64,000 nucleotides of DNA. Origin: Fidelibacterota bacterium. GTDB taxonomy: Bacteria; Fidelibacterota; UBA8477; JABMPR01. Made by a program: the position numbers and the translations under genes. The notes beneath the pieces are model-generated. The model was given only the letters and a program-made list of their open reading frames with translations. It did no database searches and was not told the DNA's origin. The DNA lies in the NCBI GenBank assembly GCA_021734325.1, contig JAIPJF010000007.1, positions 62,001-126,000 of the forward strand, read 5' to 3'. Position 1 is the first letter of the stretch. Every line of letters starts with the position of its first letter. Shown here piece after piece: positions 30,921-40,198 of this stretch.

Positions 30921-32853
30921 AACCAACACGGCATTGTCCATCAAATCAGCCAGGCATTGGCTGATTGTTGGTCTGATATTCCTGGGCTATGGCTTTATTT
31001 TATGTCCACAGGCTACACTTGCACAATCAGCCGCTCAGCGGAACGCAGCCTCCAATTTGGTGATCGAGAAGCGAGCGACAGCGCTGATCAGAATGGGAAG
31101 AATGGAAGAGGCTGTAGATCTCTACATGGCCACACTTTATAAAAACCCCAAAAACCTGAATTATTATTATCGGCTGGCTGAACTCCTGCCGGGAAAAGAC
31201 AATGCATATACCCTGCTCCAAATAGTTGACGACCTGCTCAAATTTCAGACTGAGGATAACAATTTATTGGCTGAGAAAGGAAGATTATTGTATCTCCTTG
31301 AGCAGAAGCAGGAGGCCCTCCAGGTGTGGTACCAGATCATTCCGGCCAATCCCAACCAACGTTTCATCTATACGACTGTCAGCAATGCCATGTTAAAAGC
31401 CGGTGCTGTAAATGAAGCAATCGATTTATTGAATAGCGGTAGAAGTGAGTTCTATGAGCCAGATCTGTTTGCCTTCGATCTGGCCCGTATTTACGCTGCA
31501 AAACATGATTATACTTTTGCAACGAAGGAGTATTTGATCCATCTGGACAGAAATCCCAGGATGTTGGATCATATTGCATCCCAATTGATCAGGCTGCTGG
31601 AAAATGAGGGTGCCCAGGAAGCCATGGAAAAGGGCTTTGATGATGCACTGACAGACAATAAACAGCACCCGGCTCTTATTCTTGCAAGAGCCATGATTAT
31701 GCTCCACCTGAAACAGTATGATGTCTGTGCCAACACGGTAATGCAGATGGAGATTGGCCAATCAGGGCCTGAGGTTCTCAAGATTGCAAACGACTTGAAA
31801 AATGAAGGTGCGTGGCAGCCGGCTGCAGAATTATATATGAGAATATCCTCGAGAAGTAAAGATGACAGACTCAGGGGAGAGGCTCTCTTGAATTTGGCGG
31901 CATGCTATGACCAAAGCCTTAATTCTAAGGATTCCTATGAATCTTTAGCCGATTATTTCCCAGGTAATTCATTTTTAAAATTGGATTTACGTATCGTGCC
32001 ACAAAATGATGGTTCCCTGGAACGTACTCTGAAACTTTATGATAGTCTTCAGGTTCTATTGCCAAAAACCAGGCAGGCTACCATGGCATCCTATAACATT
32101 GCCGAGATCAATCTGACCGTCAGTGCTGATATCGATCGGGCTAGCAGGGGTCTTGAAGATATTTTTAAATTCTCTCCCTATAAGGATATGCAATTGATCG
32201 CAGGGATACGTTTGGTTGATGCATTCCTTGCGAAGGGTGATACCTCCTCAGCCGTGCATACGCTTGAGCGAGTTGTAAAAACACTTGACTTGGATGAGGA
32301 CGATCCGGTCATTATTGCCTCCAGAATTAAAATATTCATACACGAGGGCGATGTATCGCTACTCCTCAAGGAATTGAAAAATCTCTCCGGTTCTGCCGGA
32401 GCCGCTCACCCACTGTTTAATGATGGTATGGAATTGCAGGCACTTTTGGAATCAAATGGTGGAACAGAGGATCAACGCCTCCGTGACTACCTGGAGGCTG
32501 AACGTTTGATCGGCCAGCATAAACTTTCCCAGGCAATAGATATTCTCTCAAAAATCGAGGGACCAGTGAATTCAATTACTGATGAAGCCAAGGTGAGAAT
32601 GATTCAGCTCCTATTGGCCCTCGACGATAATACGCGGGCCCAGACAGAGATGGATGATTTCCTGAAGACTTCAATGGACTCGCCGTGGCGGGCAACCGTA
32701 CTTGTCTGGAGGGGAGAGCAATTCCAATTTGTTGACAACGATCCTCAGGCGGCAATCCCCTATTACGAAGAACTTATAGTTGAGCATCCCGAATATTTGG
32801 GAATCAAATCTGTACGCCTTAGATTAAGGAATATTTTAGGAACGGGTTCATGA
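30913..32853 (+). CDS. exported tetratricopeptide-repeat protein
   Basis: 646 aa with a signal peptide (LIVGLIFLGYGFILCPQATLAQ) and a solenoid of TPR-like helices from about residue 45 to the end (e.g. RATALIRMGRMEEAVDLYMA, KGRLLYLLEQKQEALQVWYQ, YYEELIVEHPEYLG). Likely a periplasmic scaffold. Starts inside the end of the DUF4175 gene and its stop overlaps the next start as ATGA, so the operon is tightly coupled. Confidence 0.82.
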   Translation: MNRTNTALSIKSARHWLIVGLIFLGYGFILCPQATLAQSAAQRNAASNLVIEKRATALIRMGRMEEAVDLYMATLYKNPKNLNYYYRLAELLPGKDNAYTLLQIVDDLLKFQTEDNNLLAEKGRLLYLLEQKQEALQVWYQIIPANPNQRFIYTTVSNAMLKAGAVNEAIDLLNSGRSEFYEPDLFAFDLARIYAAKHDYTFATKEYLIHLDRNPRMLDHIASQLIRLLENEGAQEAMEKGFDDALTDNKQHPALILARAMIMLHLKQYDVCANTVMQMEIGQSGPEVLKIANDLKNEGAWQPAAELYMRISSRSKDDRLRGEALLNLAACYDQSLNSKDSYESLADYFPGNSFLKLDLRIVPQNDGSLERTLKLYDSLQVLLPKTRQATMASYNIAEINLTVSADIDRASRGLEDIFKFSPYKDMQLIAGIRLVDAFLAKGDTSSAVHTLERVVKTLDLDEDDPVIIASRIKIFIHEGDVSLLLKELKNLSGSAGAAHPLFNDGMELQALLESNGGTEDQRLRDYLEAERLIGQHKLSQAIDILSKIEGPVNSITDEAKVRMIQLLLALDDNTRAQTEMDDFLKTSMDSPWRATVLVWRGEQFQFVDNDPQAAIPYYEELIVEHPEYLGIKSVRLRLRNILGTGS

Positions 32854-34109
32854 AAATTTTAATACATGCTACAATCCTGCTCATGCTGGTTAACCTGGTA
32901 TTTTCACAAAAGATCCTTATCCCCATGGATCAAAGTCAGACAGATCATCTGAAAGCATATGGAATCGCCTTTTGGGTGTTGGGAAGAGATACAGATATCG
33001 AGTGGTTGCTCAATTATCGCGGTGGTAGTTTTCTCATGGACAATTATCCTGAAATCGTCAGGGAGCTGCGTTTAAGGGATGTGAGTTTTGAGACAATTCC
33101 CCCAGGGGCAGAGCTAGAGATCTATGGCACCATAGAAACCAGCAATATGGATGTTGTCCTCCTTGAGAAAGCGCCCAAGGTAGCTGTTTATTCACCACCG
33201 GGAAAACAACCCTGGGATGATGCAGTTACTTTGGCTTTGACTTACGCTGAGGTGGAGTATGAAACCGTTTGGGATGCAGAAGTGTTAGATGGCAAACTGA
33301 ATGATTATGACTGGCTTCACCTCCACCATGAGGATTTTACAGGCCAGTACGGAAAATTTTATCGGAATTATTCGACTGCAGCCTGGTATCAGAAGCAACA
33401 GAGTGACTACGAATCGTTTGCAGCCCAGAGGGGATTCAGCAAAGTATCTGAAGAGAAGAAAATGGTGGCTCGCTATATAAAGGATTATGTCCTTAAAGGC
33501 GGATTCCTGTTTGCCATGTGCAGTGCCACGGATGCCATCGACATTGCCCTGTCTGCTGAAGGTGTGGATATGGTTGATACACCCTATGACCATGATCCCG
33601 TAGATCCTGACGCTCAGCAGAGATTGGATTATGGTAAGACCATGGCCTTTGAGAATTTCAAAATTATCACCAATCCCCTGATCTATGAATACAGCGATAT
33701 CGATATTCCCTCCAGCGATCGCCCCGTGGCACGTGGCGCAGAAGCAGACTATTTTACCCTGTTTGAATTCTCAGCGAAATGGGATCCTGTACCTACCATG
33801 CTCACCCAGAACCATGTGGGAGTGATCAAGGGATTTATGGGACAAACGACGGGTTTTAACCGAACTCTCATAAAAAAGCATGTGATCGTCATGGCTGATG
33901 TGCCTGGGGAGGCGCAGGTGAAATATATCCACGGGAATGCAGGCAAAGGAACTTTTACCTTCCTCGGTGGACATGATCCGGAGGACTACCAGCATTTTGT
34001 TGGAGATCCTCCCACTCAGTTGTCGCTCCATAGAAATTCACCAGGCTACCGATTGATATTGAATAATGTACTTTTTCCTGCGGCAAAAAAGAAGGAACGG
34101 AAGACCTAG
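32850..34109 (+). CDS. exported amidotransferase-fold-like protein (similar proteins often labelled asparagine synthetase B)
   Basis: 419 aa, signal peptide MKILIHATILLMLVNLVFSQ. A Rossmann/GATase-like part starts at VAVYSPPGKQPWDDAVTLAL, then DYDWLHLHHEDFTGQYGKFY and GGFLFAMCSATDAIDIAL, where the Cys sits like an amidotransferase nucleophile. GHDPEDYQHFVGDPPTQL near the end resembles the terminal GHG/DP segment of related exported proteins. I recall such proteins carrying the name asparagine synthetase B in databases, but no AsnB synthetase domain is visible. Last gene of the DUF4159-DUF4175-TPR operon. Confidence 0.65.
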   Translation: MKILIHATILLMLVNLVFSQKILIPMDQSQTDHLKAYGIAFWVLGRDTDIEWLLNYRGGSFLMDNYPEIVRELRLRDVSFETIPPGAELEIYGTIETSNMDVVLLEKAPKVAVYSPPGKQPWDDAVTLALTYAEVEYETVWDAEVLDGKLNDYDWLHLHHEDFTGQYGKFYRNYSTAAWYQKQQSDYESFAAQRGFSKVSEEKKMVARYIKDYVLKGGFLFAMCSATDAIDIALSAEGVDMVDTPYDHDPVDPDAQQRLDYGKTMAFENFKIITNPLIYEYSDIDIPSSDRPVARGAEADYFTLFEFSAKWDPVPTMLTQNHVGVIKGFMGQTTGFNRTLIKKHVIVMADVPGEAQVKYIHGNAGKGTFTFLGGHDPEDYQHFVGDPPTQLSLHRNSPGYRLILNNVLFPAAKKKERKT

Positions 34110-34187
34110 CAAAATTGAATATGACTGAGGTCATCTGACACATATCTCTTTGTATTTATGCCCTCCAGTGTAATTTTTAAGCCAAAA

Positions 34188-34844
34188 ATGAAACAGTTTC
34201 TTCCTATTATCATCCTTGTATCCTGCCTTTGTGCTCAGGCTCAGGATTCAACGGTATATTATTCCGGATGGGGAAAGATCAGCATGGCTGATTTCGCAGA
34301 ATTTGATTCTGTGAAAAACTCTGAATATACAATGGTTACTCTGCACAAGGATCGACCAGTTCTTCTCAAGCATTTTCGTGCTGATCGAGTACTCGAGAAT
34401 TATACAGAAAACGAATATGATGAATATGGAAATCATATAAGCCAGAGAAGTTTTGACAAGGCCGGACAAAAGCGGGAAGAGATGCTGTTTAAGAATGATC
34501 CTGAGGAACTGGCACTTTTTAGAACCGTGTTTGGCCCGACTTTTATTCCTGCCAACTCAAATTTTTCCATTCGCAGAGAATACAACGACTCTGGACGTGA
34601 AACGGGTTACTTCATCCTTGGTGTAGATGGACGAAACATCTATTCCAGGATCACCACCTACCGTGAAGATGGACGCAAGGAAAAGGAAATTCTAAAAGAT
34701 CACCTGAATGGGACCCTGCTTGCAGAGAGACGTTATAAATACATCGATCAGGAAAAACGTACCGTTCTGGAAGAATTTGACGGGATGGGAAAAATGGTCC
34801 AGCGAGTTGTGCTCTTTGATCAGCATGATATCATCGAGGAATGA
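34188..34844 (+). CDS. exported protein with Tyr-rich repeats, unknown
   Basis: 218 aa from ATG 34188, giving a signal peptide (MKQFLPIIILVSCLCAQAQ); an ATG at 34158 would add ten residues. The mature protein has repeated beta strands of the type ENYTENEYDEYGNHISQRSF, RREYNDSGRETGYF, TYREDGRKEKE, similar in style to the lipoprotein at 9721-10635. No named family recognised. Monocistronic in appearance. Confidence 0.65.
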   Translation: MKQFLPIIILVSCLCAQAQDSTVYYSGWGKISMADFAEFDSVKNSEYTMVTLHKDRPVLLKHFRADRVLENYTENEYDEYGNHISQRSFDKAGQKREEMLFKNDPEELALFRTVFGPTFIPANSNFSIRREYNDSGRETGYFILGVDGRNIYSRITTYREDGRKEKEILKDHLNGTLLAERRYKYIDQEKRTVLEEFDGMGKMVQRVVLFDQHDIIEE

Positions 34845-34919
34845 TCAATAGAGGAAGAAATTTTAAAGCTTTGTGTTTGCGATAATTGTTCACCCATACA
34901 TATCTAAAAGGAAGTTTCA

Positions 34920-35849
34920 ATGATCATACCTGATCCAATTCAAGCAGGGGCTACCATTGCGGTTATCTCCCCGTCATCGGCACCCAAACCGGAAAAACTG
35001 AAACGTGGGATCGAATACCTGAAATCAATGGGATTCAAGATTAAAGAGGGTCCAAATCTTTGGGGAAAGCATAAATATCTATCTGGCCATGGTCCAGAGC
35101 AGTTATCAGACCTGCATTGGGCGTTCTCCGATGATGAAGTTGACCTGATCTTCTGTAGCAGGGGAGGGTATGGTACGCCTCGGTATCTGGATGATATCGA
35201 CTATGAGTTGATTGCCCAGCACCCAAAATTTTTTGTTGGATATTCAGATATCACTGCCCTGCAAAATGCCCTTGGAATTGAAACAGGACTGGTTTCCATC
35301 TCGGGTGCCATGGTGGCTGTTGAAATGGCGGGTGAAAATGGGATCGATCCATATACTGAATCCAGTCTGTGGAAATTATTAAGGGAACCCATGTCCGGGC
35401 AAATCCTCCAGAATCCTGAAGATATTCCGGCAAAAATTTTGTCTCCAGGAAAGGGGGAGGGACCAATTGTCGGTGGCTGTCTTTCACTCTTCAACAATCT
35501 GATGGGGACTCCTTACTTTCCGGATGTGAGCGGAGGAATTATGATCCTTGAGGATATCGGAGAGAATGTTCAACATTTGGATAGAATGTTAAGCCAGTTC
35601 AAAATGGCCGGTTTTTTTCACGGTGAGAATCGCATAAATGGTCTCATGCTAGGTCAGTTTATTGACACCTGGGAGGAAGCCAACGAGGATGATTTTGAAT
35701 TGGAGGAACTGGTTCATGATATCATTGGCGAGGTCGACTATCCGATAATCACCAATGTTGCCTATGGCCATAATATGCGAAAAATGCCTATCCCTCTTGG
35801 GGCGACTGCAATTCTGGATGGAAGCATGGGAAGCCTGACACTTAAATGA
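34920..35849 (+). CDS. LD-carboxypeptidase, peptidase family S66
   Basis: 309 aa. Matches LdcA/MccF: AVISPSSAP near the N-terminus, FCSRGGYGTPRYLDDIDY, FFVGYSDITALQNAL with the nucleophilic Ser, ILEDIGENVQHLDRML with the Glu, and NVAYGHNMRKMPIPLGATA with the His of the Ser-Glu-His triad. LdcA removes the terminal D-Ala of L,D-tetrapeptides in murein recycling; MccF-like members cleave microcin C, and the two cannot be separated here. Overlaps the next gene as ATGA. Confidence 0.92.
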   Translation: MIIPDPIQAGATIAVISPSSAPKPEKLKRGIEYLKSMGFKIKEGPNLWGKHKYLSGHGPEQLSDLHWAFSDDEVDLIFCSRGGYGTPRYLDDIDYELIAQHPKFFVGYSDITALQNALGIETGLVSISGAMVAVEMAGENGIDPYTESSLWKLLREPMSGQILQNPEDIPAKILSPGKGEGPIVGGCLSLFNNLMGTPYFPDVSGGIMILEDIGENVQHLDRMLSQFKMAGFFHGENRINGLMLGQFIDTWEEANEDDFELEELVHDIIGEVDYPIITNVAYGHNMRKMPIPLGATAILDGSMGSLTLK

Positions 35850-36475
35850 GTCCTGAATGGGCCGAATGGTTAGGCTACATCGCATCGGTGGTGGTGGCCG
35901 TTTCACTGACCATGTCCAATATCCGTCGCCTGCGCTGGATCAACCTGTCAGGTGCTGTGGCATTCACAATCTATGGTGCGCTGTTGCAACTCTACCCGGT
36001 CCTCGTTGTTAATGGATTCATTGTAGGAATTAATATTTATTATCTCGTCCGGATGTCCTTGACCCGTGACCATTTTCACCTGATCCCCGTTTCCTGGGAG
36101 TCCAGTATCTTTTTACCCCGCTTTATTGAATTTTATGCAAAGGATATCAGAGAACACTTTCCGGATACTGACCTGGTCGCTCTGCGTCAATATGAGGCTA
36201 TATTCATCACACGGAATGTTGTCCCTGTTGGCCTGTTCATCTACGAAGAAAAGTCGGAAGGCACCATTCTGGTCCATCTTGACTATGCCATCCCTCTGTA
36301 TCGGGATTATGAAAGTGCCCGCTATTTTTTCAGGGAATTTAGAGGTATGATGCAGGAAAAGGGTTTCCATACATATATTAGTTATTGTTACGTGCCTGTT
36401 CATCAGCGTTATTTGCGCCGCATGAAGTTCATTGAGGATTCTGAAAAATCAGGCTTGTTCGTGCGCGAAGTATAA
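35846..36475 (+). CDS. YgjV-like inner membrane protein with C-terminal soluble domain
   Basis: 209 aa. Residues 1-72 hold three membrane helices in the YgjV/YafJ-like pattern (EWLGYIASVVVAVSLTMSNIRRLRWINLSGA type sequence, then YLVRM). The C-terminal ~130 residues are soluble with a GNAT-like feel (FHTYISYCYVPVHQRYLRRMKF near the end). Function unknown. Translationally coupled to the S66 peptidase. Confidence 0.75.
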   Translation: MSPEWAEWLGYIASVVVAVSLTMSNIRRLRWINLSGAVAFTIYGALLQLYPVLVVNGFIVGINIYYLVRMSLTRDHFHLIPVSWESSIFLPRFIEFYAKDIREHFPDTDLVALRQYEAIFITRNVVPVGLFIYEEKSEGTILVHLDYAIPLYRDYESARYFFREFRGMMQEKGFHTYISYCYVPVHQRYLRRMKFIEDSEKSGLFVREV

Positions 36476-36498
36476 GACGGGGTATAAAGGAATTTTCC

Positions 36499-37155
36499 AT
36501 GATAAAAAAAATAGTGGTTGCGTTGCTTTTAATAAATGCTGTCGTATTGGCACAGAATATTCAACTTCATTATGAAGCCTCCAGTCAGCGGGAGTATTTT
36601 GTCACCACATTGGAGATGTTCAAACCTGACAAGTACGGATCTACATTCTGGTTTGTGGATATGGAATATGATTCACCAGCTGTGAAAGGGGTTTCCCTGG
36701 GCTATTGGGAAATCGCACGCTCATTTTCGCTCCCGATAAATATTTTTTCCCTGACCGTTCAATACAATGACGGTGTTGCTAATTTTGGATCTTTGGGACA
36801 GGTTTGGCTTCTCGGGGTTAACTATTATCTGGATCTCGGATTTGTGGCTTTGCCCATAGACATCCTCTATCGATCAGCCCAAAATTCTGATGCGCCAGAT
36901 ATTCAAATTACAACAACGTGGTTCAAGCCCTTGCTGGATGGCCACATCGAATTGTCAGGGTTTCTGGATATCTGGTCAGAGGATACTGGCAGCGATGGTG
37001 AAAAACAACTGGTCATACTTTCAGAACCTCAACTATGGTACAATGCCAATGAGCACTTCTCCATCGGTTCAGAAATTGAAATTAGCAAAAATTTTGTATT
37101 CGGAGAATCTGATGTCCAGGTGCTCCCCACAATCGGGATGCGCTGGACATTCTAA
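36499..37155 (+). CDS. DUF5020-like outer-membrane beta-barrel protein
   Basis: 218 aa with signal peptide (VVALLLINAVVLAQ). The mature protein is a run of amphipathic strands ending in RWTF, the terminal aromatic expected of an outer-membrane barrel. DUF5020 features: LHYEASSQREYFVTTLEMFKPD, GSTFWFVDMEY, YWEIARSF, QPQLWYN-like EPQLWYN and IGMRWTF. Relatives resemble nucleoside-channel (Tsx-like) proteins; substrate not known. Confidence 0.8.
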   Translation: MIKKIVVALLLINAVVLAQNIQLHYEASSQREYFVTTLEMFKPDKYGSTFWFVDMEYDSPAVKGVSLGYWEIARSFSLPINIFSLTVQYNDGVANFGSLGQVWLLGVNYYLDLGFVALPIDILYRSAQNSDAPDIQITTTWFKPLLDGHIELSGFLDIWSEDTGSDGEKQLVILSEPQLWYNANEHFSIGSEIEISKNFVFGESDVQVLPTIGMRWTF

Positions 37156-37170
37156 GCCTATGAGCGTAGA

Positions 37171-38340
37171 TCAGGATACTTGATGTAGGCGCTCATTTGT
37201 AAACAGGATGATATCATAGGGATCGGCGATACTGGTCGCTGACTTAATCGAGTAAATTCTGGCATCTTTTCCCTGTTCCAAACTTCCGATCTTGTCAGCG
37301 AGGCCAAGTGCTTTTGCACCATTCAGAGTTGCCATTTTCATGATCTCATCTGCCTTGAATCCGTATTCTGCAGATGCAGAACGCATTTCAGCCCGAATAT
37401 TCATATGCTCTGCAAAGGTACCCAGACAGATATTAAAACCTTTATCACGGATCAGCTGTCCAGGCGCGGTTCCCAATTCCCATTGTCGATCAAATCGGGG
37501 GTGGAGGCAGAAGTTAAAGGTCTCTGGTCGATCCTGAAGTAGATCCAGATCCTCTTCGTTCACATTTATAGCCTGACTGATGATTGTCTCCGGGGCAGCA
37601 AATGCATTGCTCAGAAAGTAGCGCAGGGGGCTGGTCCGAGGAGCCTGCCAACGGTAATCCATATCTTCCTTGCCCAGAAGATACTGGTAGATCCTGCCCT
37701 GCCCCTTCATGAAAAAGAGTTCTTCATCTTTCATAAATGATATGGGAAGAGCCGTTCTCGCATTCGTACGGGCGATTTGGCGGAAAACATCAGGGGTGAG
37801 ATTGAAGAGGAATTCACCCGCATGATAAAAATGAGTAAGATCCGTATTCTCAAAAAGTGTCCTGTTTTTCCAAATTTCAAATGCATTGCTCTCACGAAAT
37901 CCAGTTACCATTTGAAAAACTGCTGAGTACATACCGGAGTGCTCAAGATGCTTGCTCACATCCGGGTGGTGCGTTCTTATACCTATTGCTGCAGTCCCGT
38001 AATCATAACAGCGCTTGATCGCACTCAGCAATTCACTCTCCACTTCGAGTTTTGAACTCAAACGTTGATGGGACTTTCCCGAATACAACCAACTGAAGAA
38101 ACTTCCCCTTGCTGTTGTTTGGGGATCTGCGACGGGGTAATCGGGGTGAAAGAGAGCATTTACAAGGGCTGGGGTCATGACGGCATGCCCGAGATTGTGA
38201 ACACTTTTGGAATCACCTGGAAAATGACCCTGTTCACCAATATCCAATATTTTTCCATTTTTTATGGAGATGTATCCATGATGAATGGGGTCGGTCACAA
38301 TGGGGAGTACCCATTCTGCAAAAAAAGTTCGTTCTACCAT
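37171..38340 (-). CDS. amidohydrolase-superfamily protein lacking most metal ligands
   Basis: 389 aa with amidohydrolase layout: small beta-sandwich at both ends (ISIKNGKILDIG; KIGSLEQGKDARIYSI) around a TIM barrel, most like MqnF/TrzN/SsnA-type deaminases. The expected NAHTHL is NALFHPD, so the first His of HxH is lost. The barrel His before NEEDLDLL is Gln, and the usual GTD is GTF. The scaffold motifs (LGTxxEHMNIRAEM, ATLNGAKALGL) are intact. It is probably not a normal metallohydrolase. Converges with the DUF5020 gene. Confidence 0.78.
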   Translation of the reverse strand: MVERTFFAEWVLPIVTDPIHHGYISIKNGKILDIGEQGHFPGDSKSVHNLGHAVMTPALVNALFHPDYPVADPQTTARGSFFSWLYSGKSHQRLSSKLEVESELLSAIKRCYDYGTAAIGIRTHHPDVSKHLEHSGMYSAVFQMVTGFRESNAFEIWKNRTLFENTDLTHFYHAGEFLFNLTPDVFRQIARTNARTALPISFMKDEELFFMKGQGRIYQYLLGKEDMDYRWQAPRTSPLRYFLSNAFAAPETIISQAINVNEEDLDLLQDRPETFNFCLHPRFDRQWELGTAPGQLIRDKGFNICLGTFAEHMNIRAEMRSASAEYGFKADEIMKMATLNGAKALGLADKIGSLEQGKDARIYSIKSATSIADPYDIILFTNERLHQVS

Positions 38341-38427
38341 CCAACAATCTAATTACAAAAAGGGAATTATGAATTAGAGAACAGGAAATCAGTCACCCAG
38401 GGCAGCTTTTTGTATATATTAGTCAGC

Positions 38428-38694
38428 ATGACACATAGAATATCAGAACACCGTAAAAGAATTGATGATCTGGATGCAAAAATTCTTGAATTGATAGAAG
38501 AAAGAATTCAGGAGGCGATGAGCATCAGAAAATTAAAAATAGATAATGACATTCCATTATTTACACCTGAAAGAGAAGAAGAATTGATCCAAAGGTTAGT
38601 CGTCCTGTCTGCAGGTCGTATACCTGCTGTTGTGATCCAGGAAATTTGGGGATCCATTATCAAAGGTGGAAAGCAGACTGCCGACAGTAAGTAA
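38428..38694 (+). CDS. chorismate mutase, AroQ class
   Basis: 88 aa from ATG 38428 (an in-frame TTG at 38410 gives no family similarity). All-helical AroQ fold: HRKRIDDLDAKILELIEERI, then IRKLKIDNDIPLFTPEREEELIQRL. Arg, Lys and Glu residues expected in the active site are present. Converts chorismate to prephenate for Phe/Tyr. It stands alone, with malate dehydrogenase 97 nt downstream. Confidence 0.88.
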   Translation: MTHRISEHRKRIDDLDAKILELIEERIQEAMSIRKLKIDNDIPLFTPEREEELIQRLVVLSAGRIPAVVIQEIWGSIIKGGKQTADSK

Positions 38695-38791
38695 TGTTGG
38701 TAATAATTGTGTAGATTAACTATTGTGGCACAAGAATTGAAGCCTCTCAGGTTAAAAGAATACGATAATCTCTTACAAAGGAGTTCTTAAG

Positions 38792-39727
38792 ATGAGTAGA
38801 AAGAAAATTAGTTTAATAGGGGGTGGTCAGATCGGTCAAATTCTGGCCCTGATCTCAGCGCAAAAAGAATTGGGTGATGTTGTTATTCTTGACATTCCGG
38901 ACTTTGAAGGTCCTGTTCAGGGAAAGGCTTTGGATCTCATGGAAATGCGCCCCCTGGAAGGTCTTGATGTCAATATCAAGGGTACCAGCAATTATGCAGA
39001 CATTGCTGATTCAGATGTTATCATCATTACAGCAGGGGTCCCTCGGAAGCCGGGCATGTCCAGAGATGATCTGCTTGACATCAATTTAAAGATCATTTCG
39101 CATGTAGCTGAAAACGTGAAGAAATATGCCCCAAACGCCTTTGTCATTGTGGTGTCCAACCCTCTGGATGCGATCGTTTATGCATTTTACAAAGTCTCTG
39201 GTTTCGCCAAGAATAAGATTATTGGTATGGCGGGAGCCCTTGATTCATCGCGTTTTAAGGCCTTTATTGCCATGGAAACCGGATACTCCACTCAGGATGT
39301 GTCTTGTCTGGTTCTGGGAGGTCATGGTGACACCATGGTCCCGCTTACACGATTAGCCACTGTGGGTGGTGTACCTGTAGCAGAATTATTGGATGCAGAG
39401 ACATTGGCCGCCATTGAAAAGAGAACCCGCATGGCTGGTGGCGAGATAGTAAAACTTCTGGGTAATGGCTCAGCGTTTTTCAGCCCTGCACAATCAGCTA
39501 TTGAGATGGCTGAATCCTTTCTGATGGATAAGAAACGCATCATTCCCTGCGCAGGTCTTTGCGAGGGTGAATATGGGATCAATGGTCTCTTTATTGGAGT
39601 TCCCTGTGTAATCGGAGCTGGTGGTATCGAGAAGATCATCGAAGTTGAATTGAACGATGATGAAAAAGCAGCCCTCAAAGTGACTGCTGATCATGTTGCA
39701 GCTGTTGTTGCAGAAACCAAATTGTAA
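38792..39727 (+). CDS. mdh: malate dehydrogenase, LDH-like type
   Basis: 311 aa. NAD-binding GGGQIGQ and Asp in ILDIPD (NAD preference), ITAGVPRKPGMSRDDLL with the substrate-specifying Arg (malate rather than lactate), VVSNPLDAI, catalytic His in GGHGDTMVPL and the paired Asp in AGALDSSRF. TCA-cycle oxidation of malate to oxaloacetate. SD AAAGGAG at 38778-38784. Followed by a bidirectional hairpin terminator. Confidence 0.96.
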   Translation: MSRKKISLIGGGQIGQILALISAQKELGDVVILDIPDFEGPVQGKALDLMEMRPLEGLDVNIKGTSNYADIADSDVIIITAGVPRKPGMSRDDLLDINLKIISHVAENVKKYAPNAFVIVVSNPLDAIVYAFYKVSGFAKNKIIGMAGALDSSRFKAFIAMETGYSTQDVSCLVLGGHGDTMVPLTRLATVGGVPVAELLDAETLAAIEKRTRMAGGEIVKLLGNGSAFFSPAQSAIEMAESFLMDKKRIIPCAGLCEGEYGINGLFIGVPCVIGAGGIEKIIEVELNDDEKAALKVTADHVAAVVAETKL

Positions 39728-39740
39728 AACGATTATCAAT

Positions 39741-39780
39741 AGACCAGGCGGGAACTCAAATTACTGCCTGGTCTTATTTT
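39741..39780. terminator. bidirectional hairpin between mdh and yjbQ-like gene
   Basis: AGACCAGGC (39741-39749) pairs with GCCTGGTCT (39766-39774), followed by TATTTT. It overlaps the stop of the convergent gene, so it can end transcription from both sides. Confidence 0.75.
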
Positions 39781-40172
39781 CCTAAAATTTGTATCTGGAT
39801 CTTGCGCTGTCTGGGTCCATCAAATTCACAAAAATAAATACCCTGCCACATTCCCAGTTGGAGCTTTCCGTTTTCAAGTATGATCTGGGTTGAATTGCCC
39901 ATAAGGGACGCCTTGACGTGGGCAGCAGTATTACCTTCATAATGCCTGTACTCAGGATCCTCCCATGGAACAGCTCTATCCAATACCTTCAACATATCCC
40001 TTTTAACGTCCGGATCTGCATTTTCATTGATCGTAATTCCGGCGGTCGTGTGAGAAACAAAAACAGTCACAATCCCCGAGAGTATCTCACTTTCTGCGAC
40101 AGCTTCCTCAATCAAAGAGGTTATATTGATAAATTGACTGTGTGTGCTGCTCGAAATAGTTTTAACATACAT
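39774..40172 (-). CDS. YjbQ/UPF0047 family protein
   Basis: 132 aa, the full family length. Seen are FVSHTTAGITINENADPDV, the HYEGNTAAHVKASLMG segment with conserved His, and LGMWQGIYFCEFDGPRQRKI. YjbQ-type proteins have been described with thiamine phosphate synthase activity in complementation work; the physiological role is open. Shares the terminator with mdh. Confidence 0.93.
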   Translation of the reverse strand: MYVKTISSSTHSQFINITSLIEEAVAESEILSGIVTVFVSHTTAGITINENADPDVKRDMLKVLDRAVPWEDPEYRHYEGNTAAHVKASLMGNSTQIILENGKLQLGMWQGIYFCEFDGPRQRKIQIQILGK

Positions 40173-40198
40173 GACACTGTCCTGAACCAGAAATAGCG

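Noticed and set aside
32850-34109. Asparagine synthetase B function
   Set aside because: Neither an N-terminal Cys2 glutaminase nor the SGGxDS ATP-binding motif of AsnB is present, and the protein has a signal peptide.
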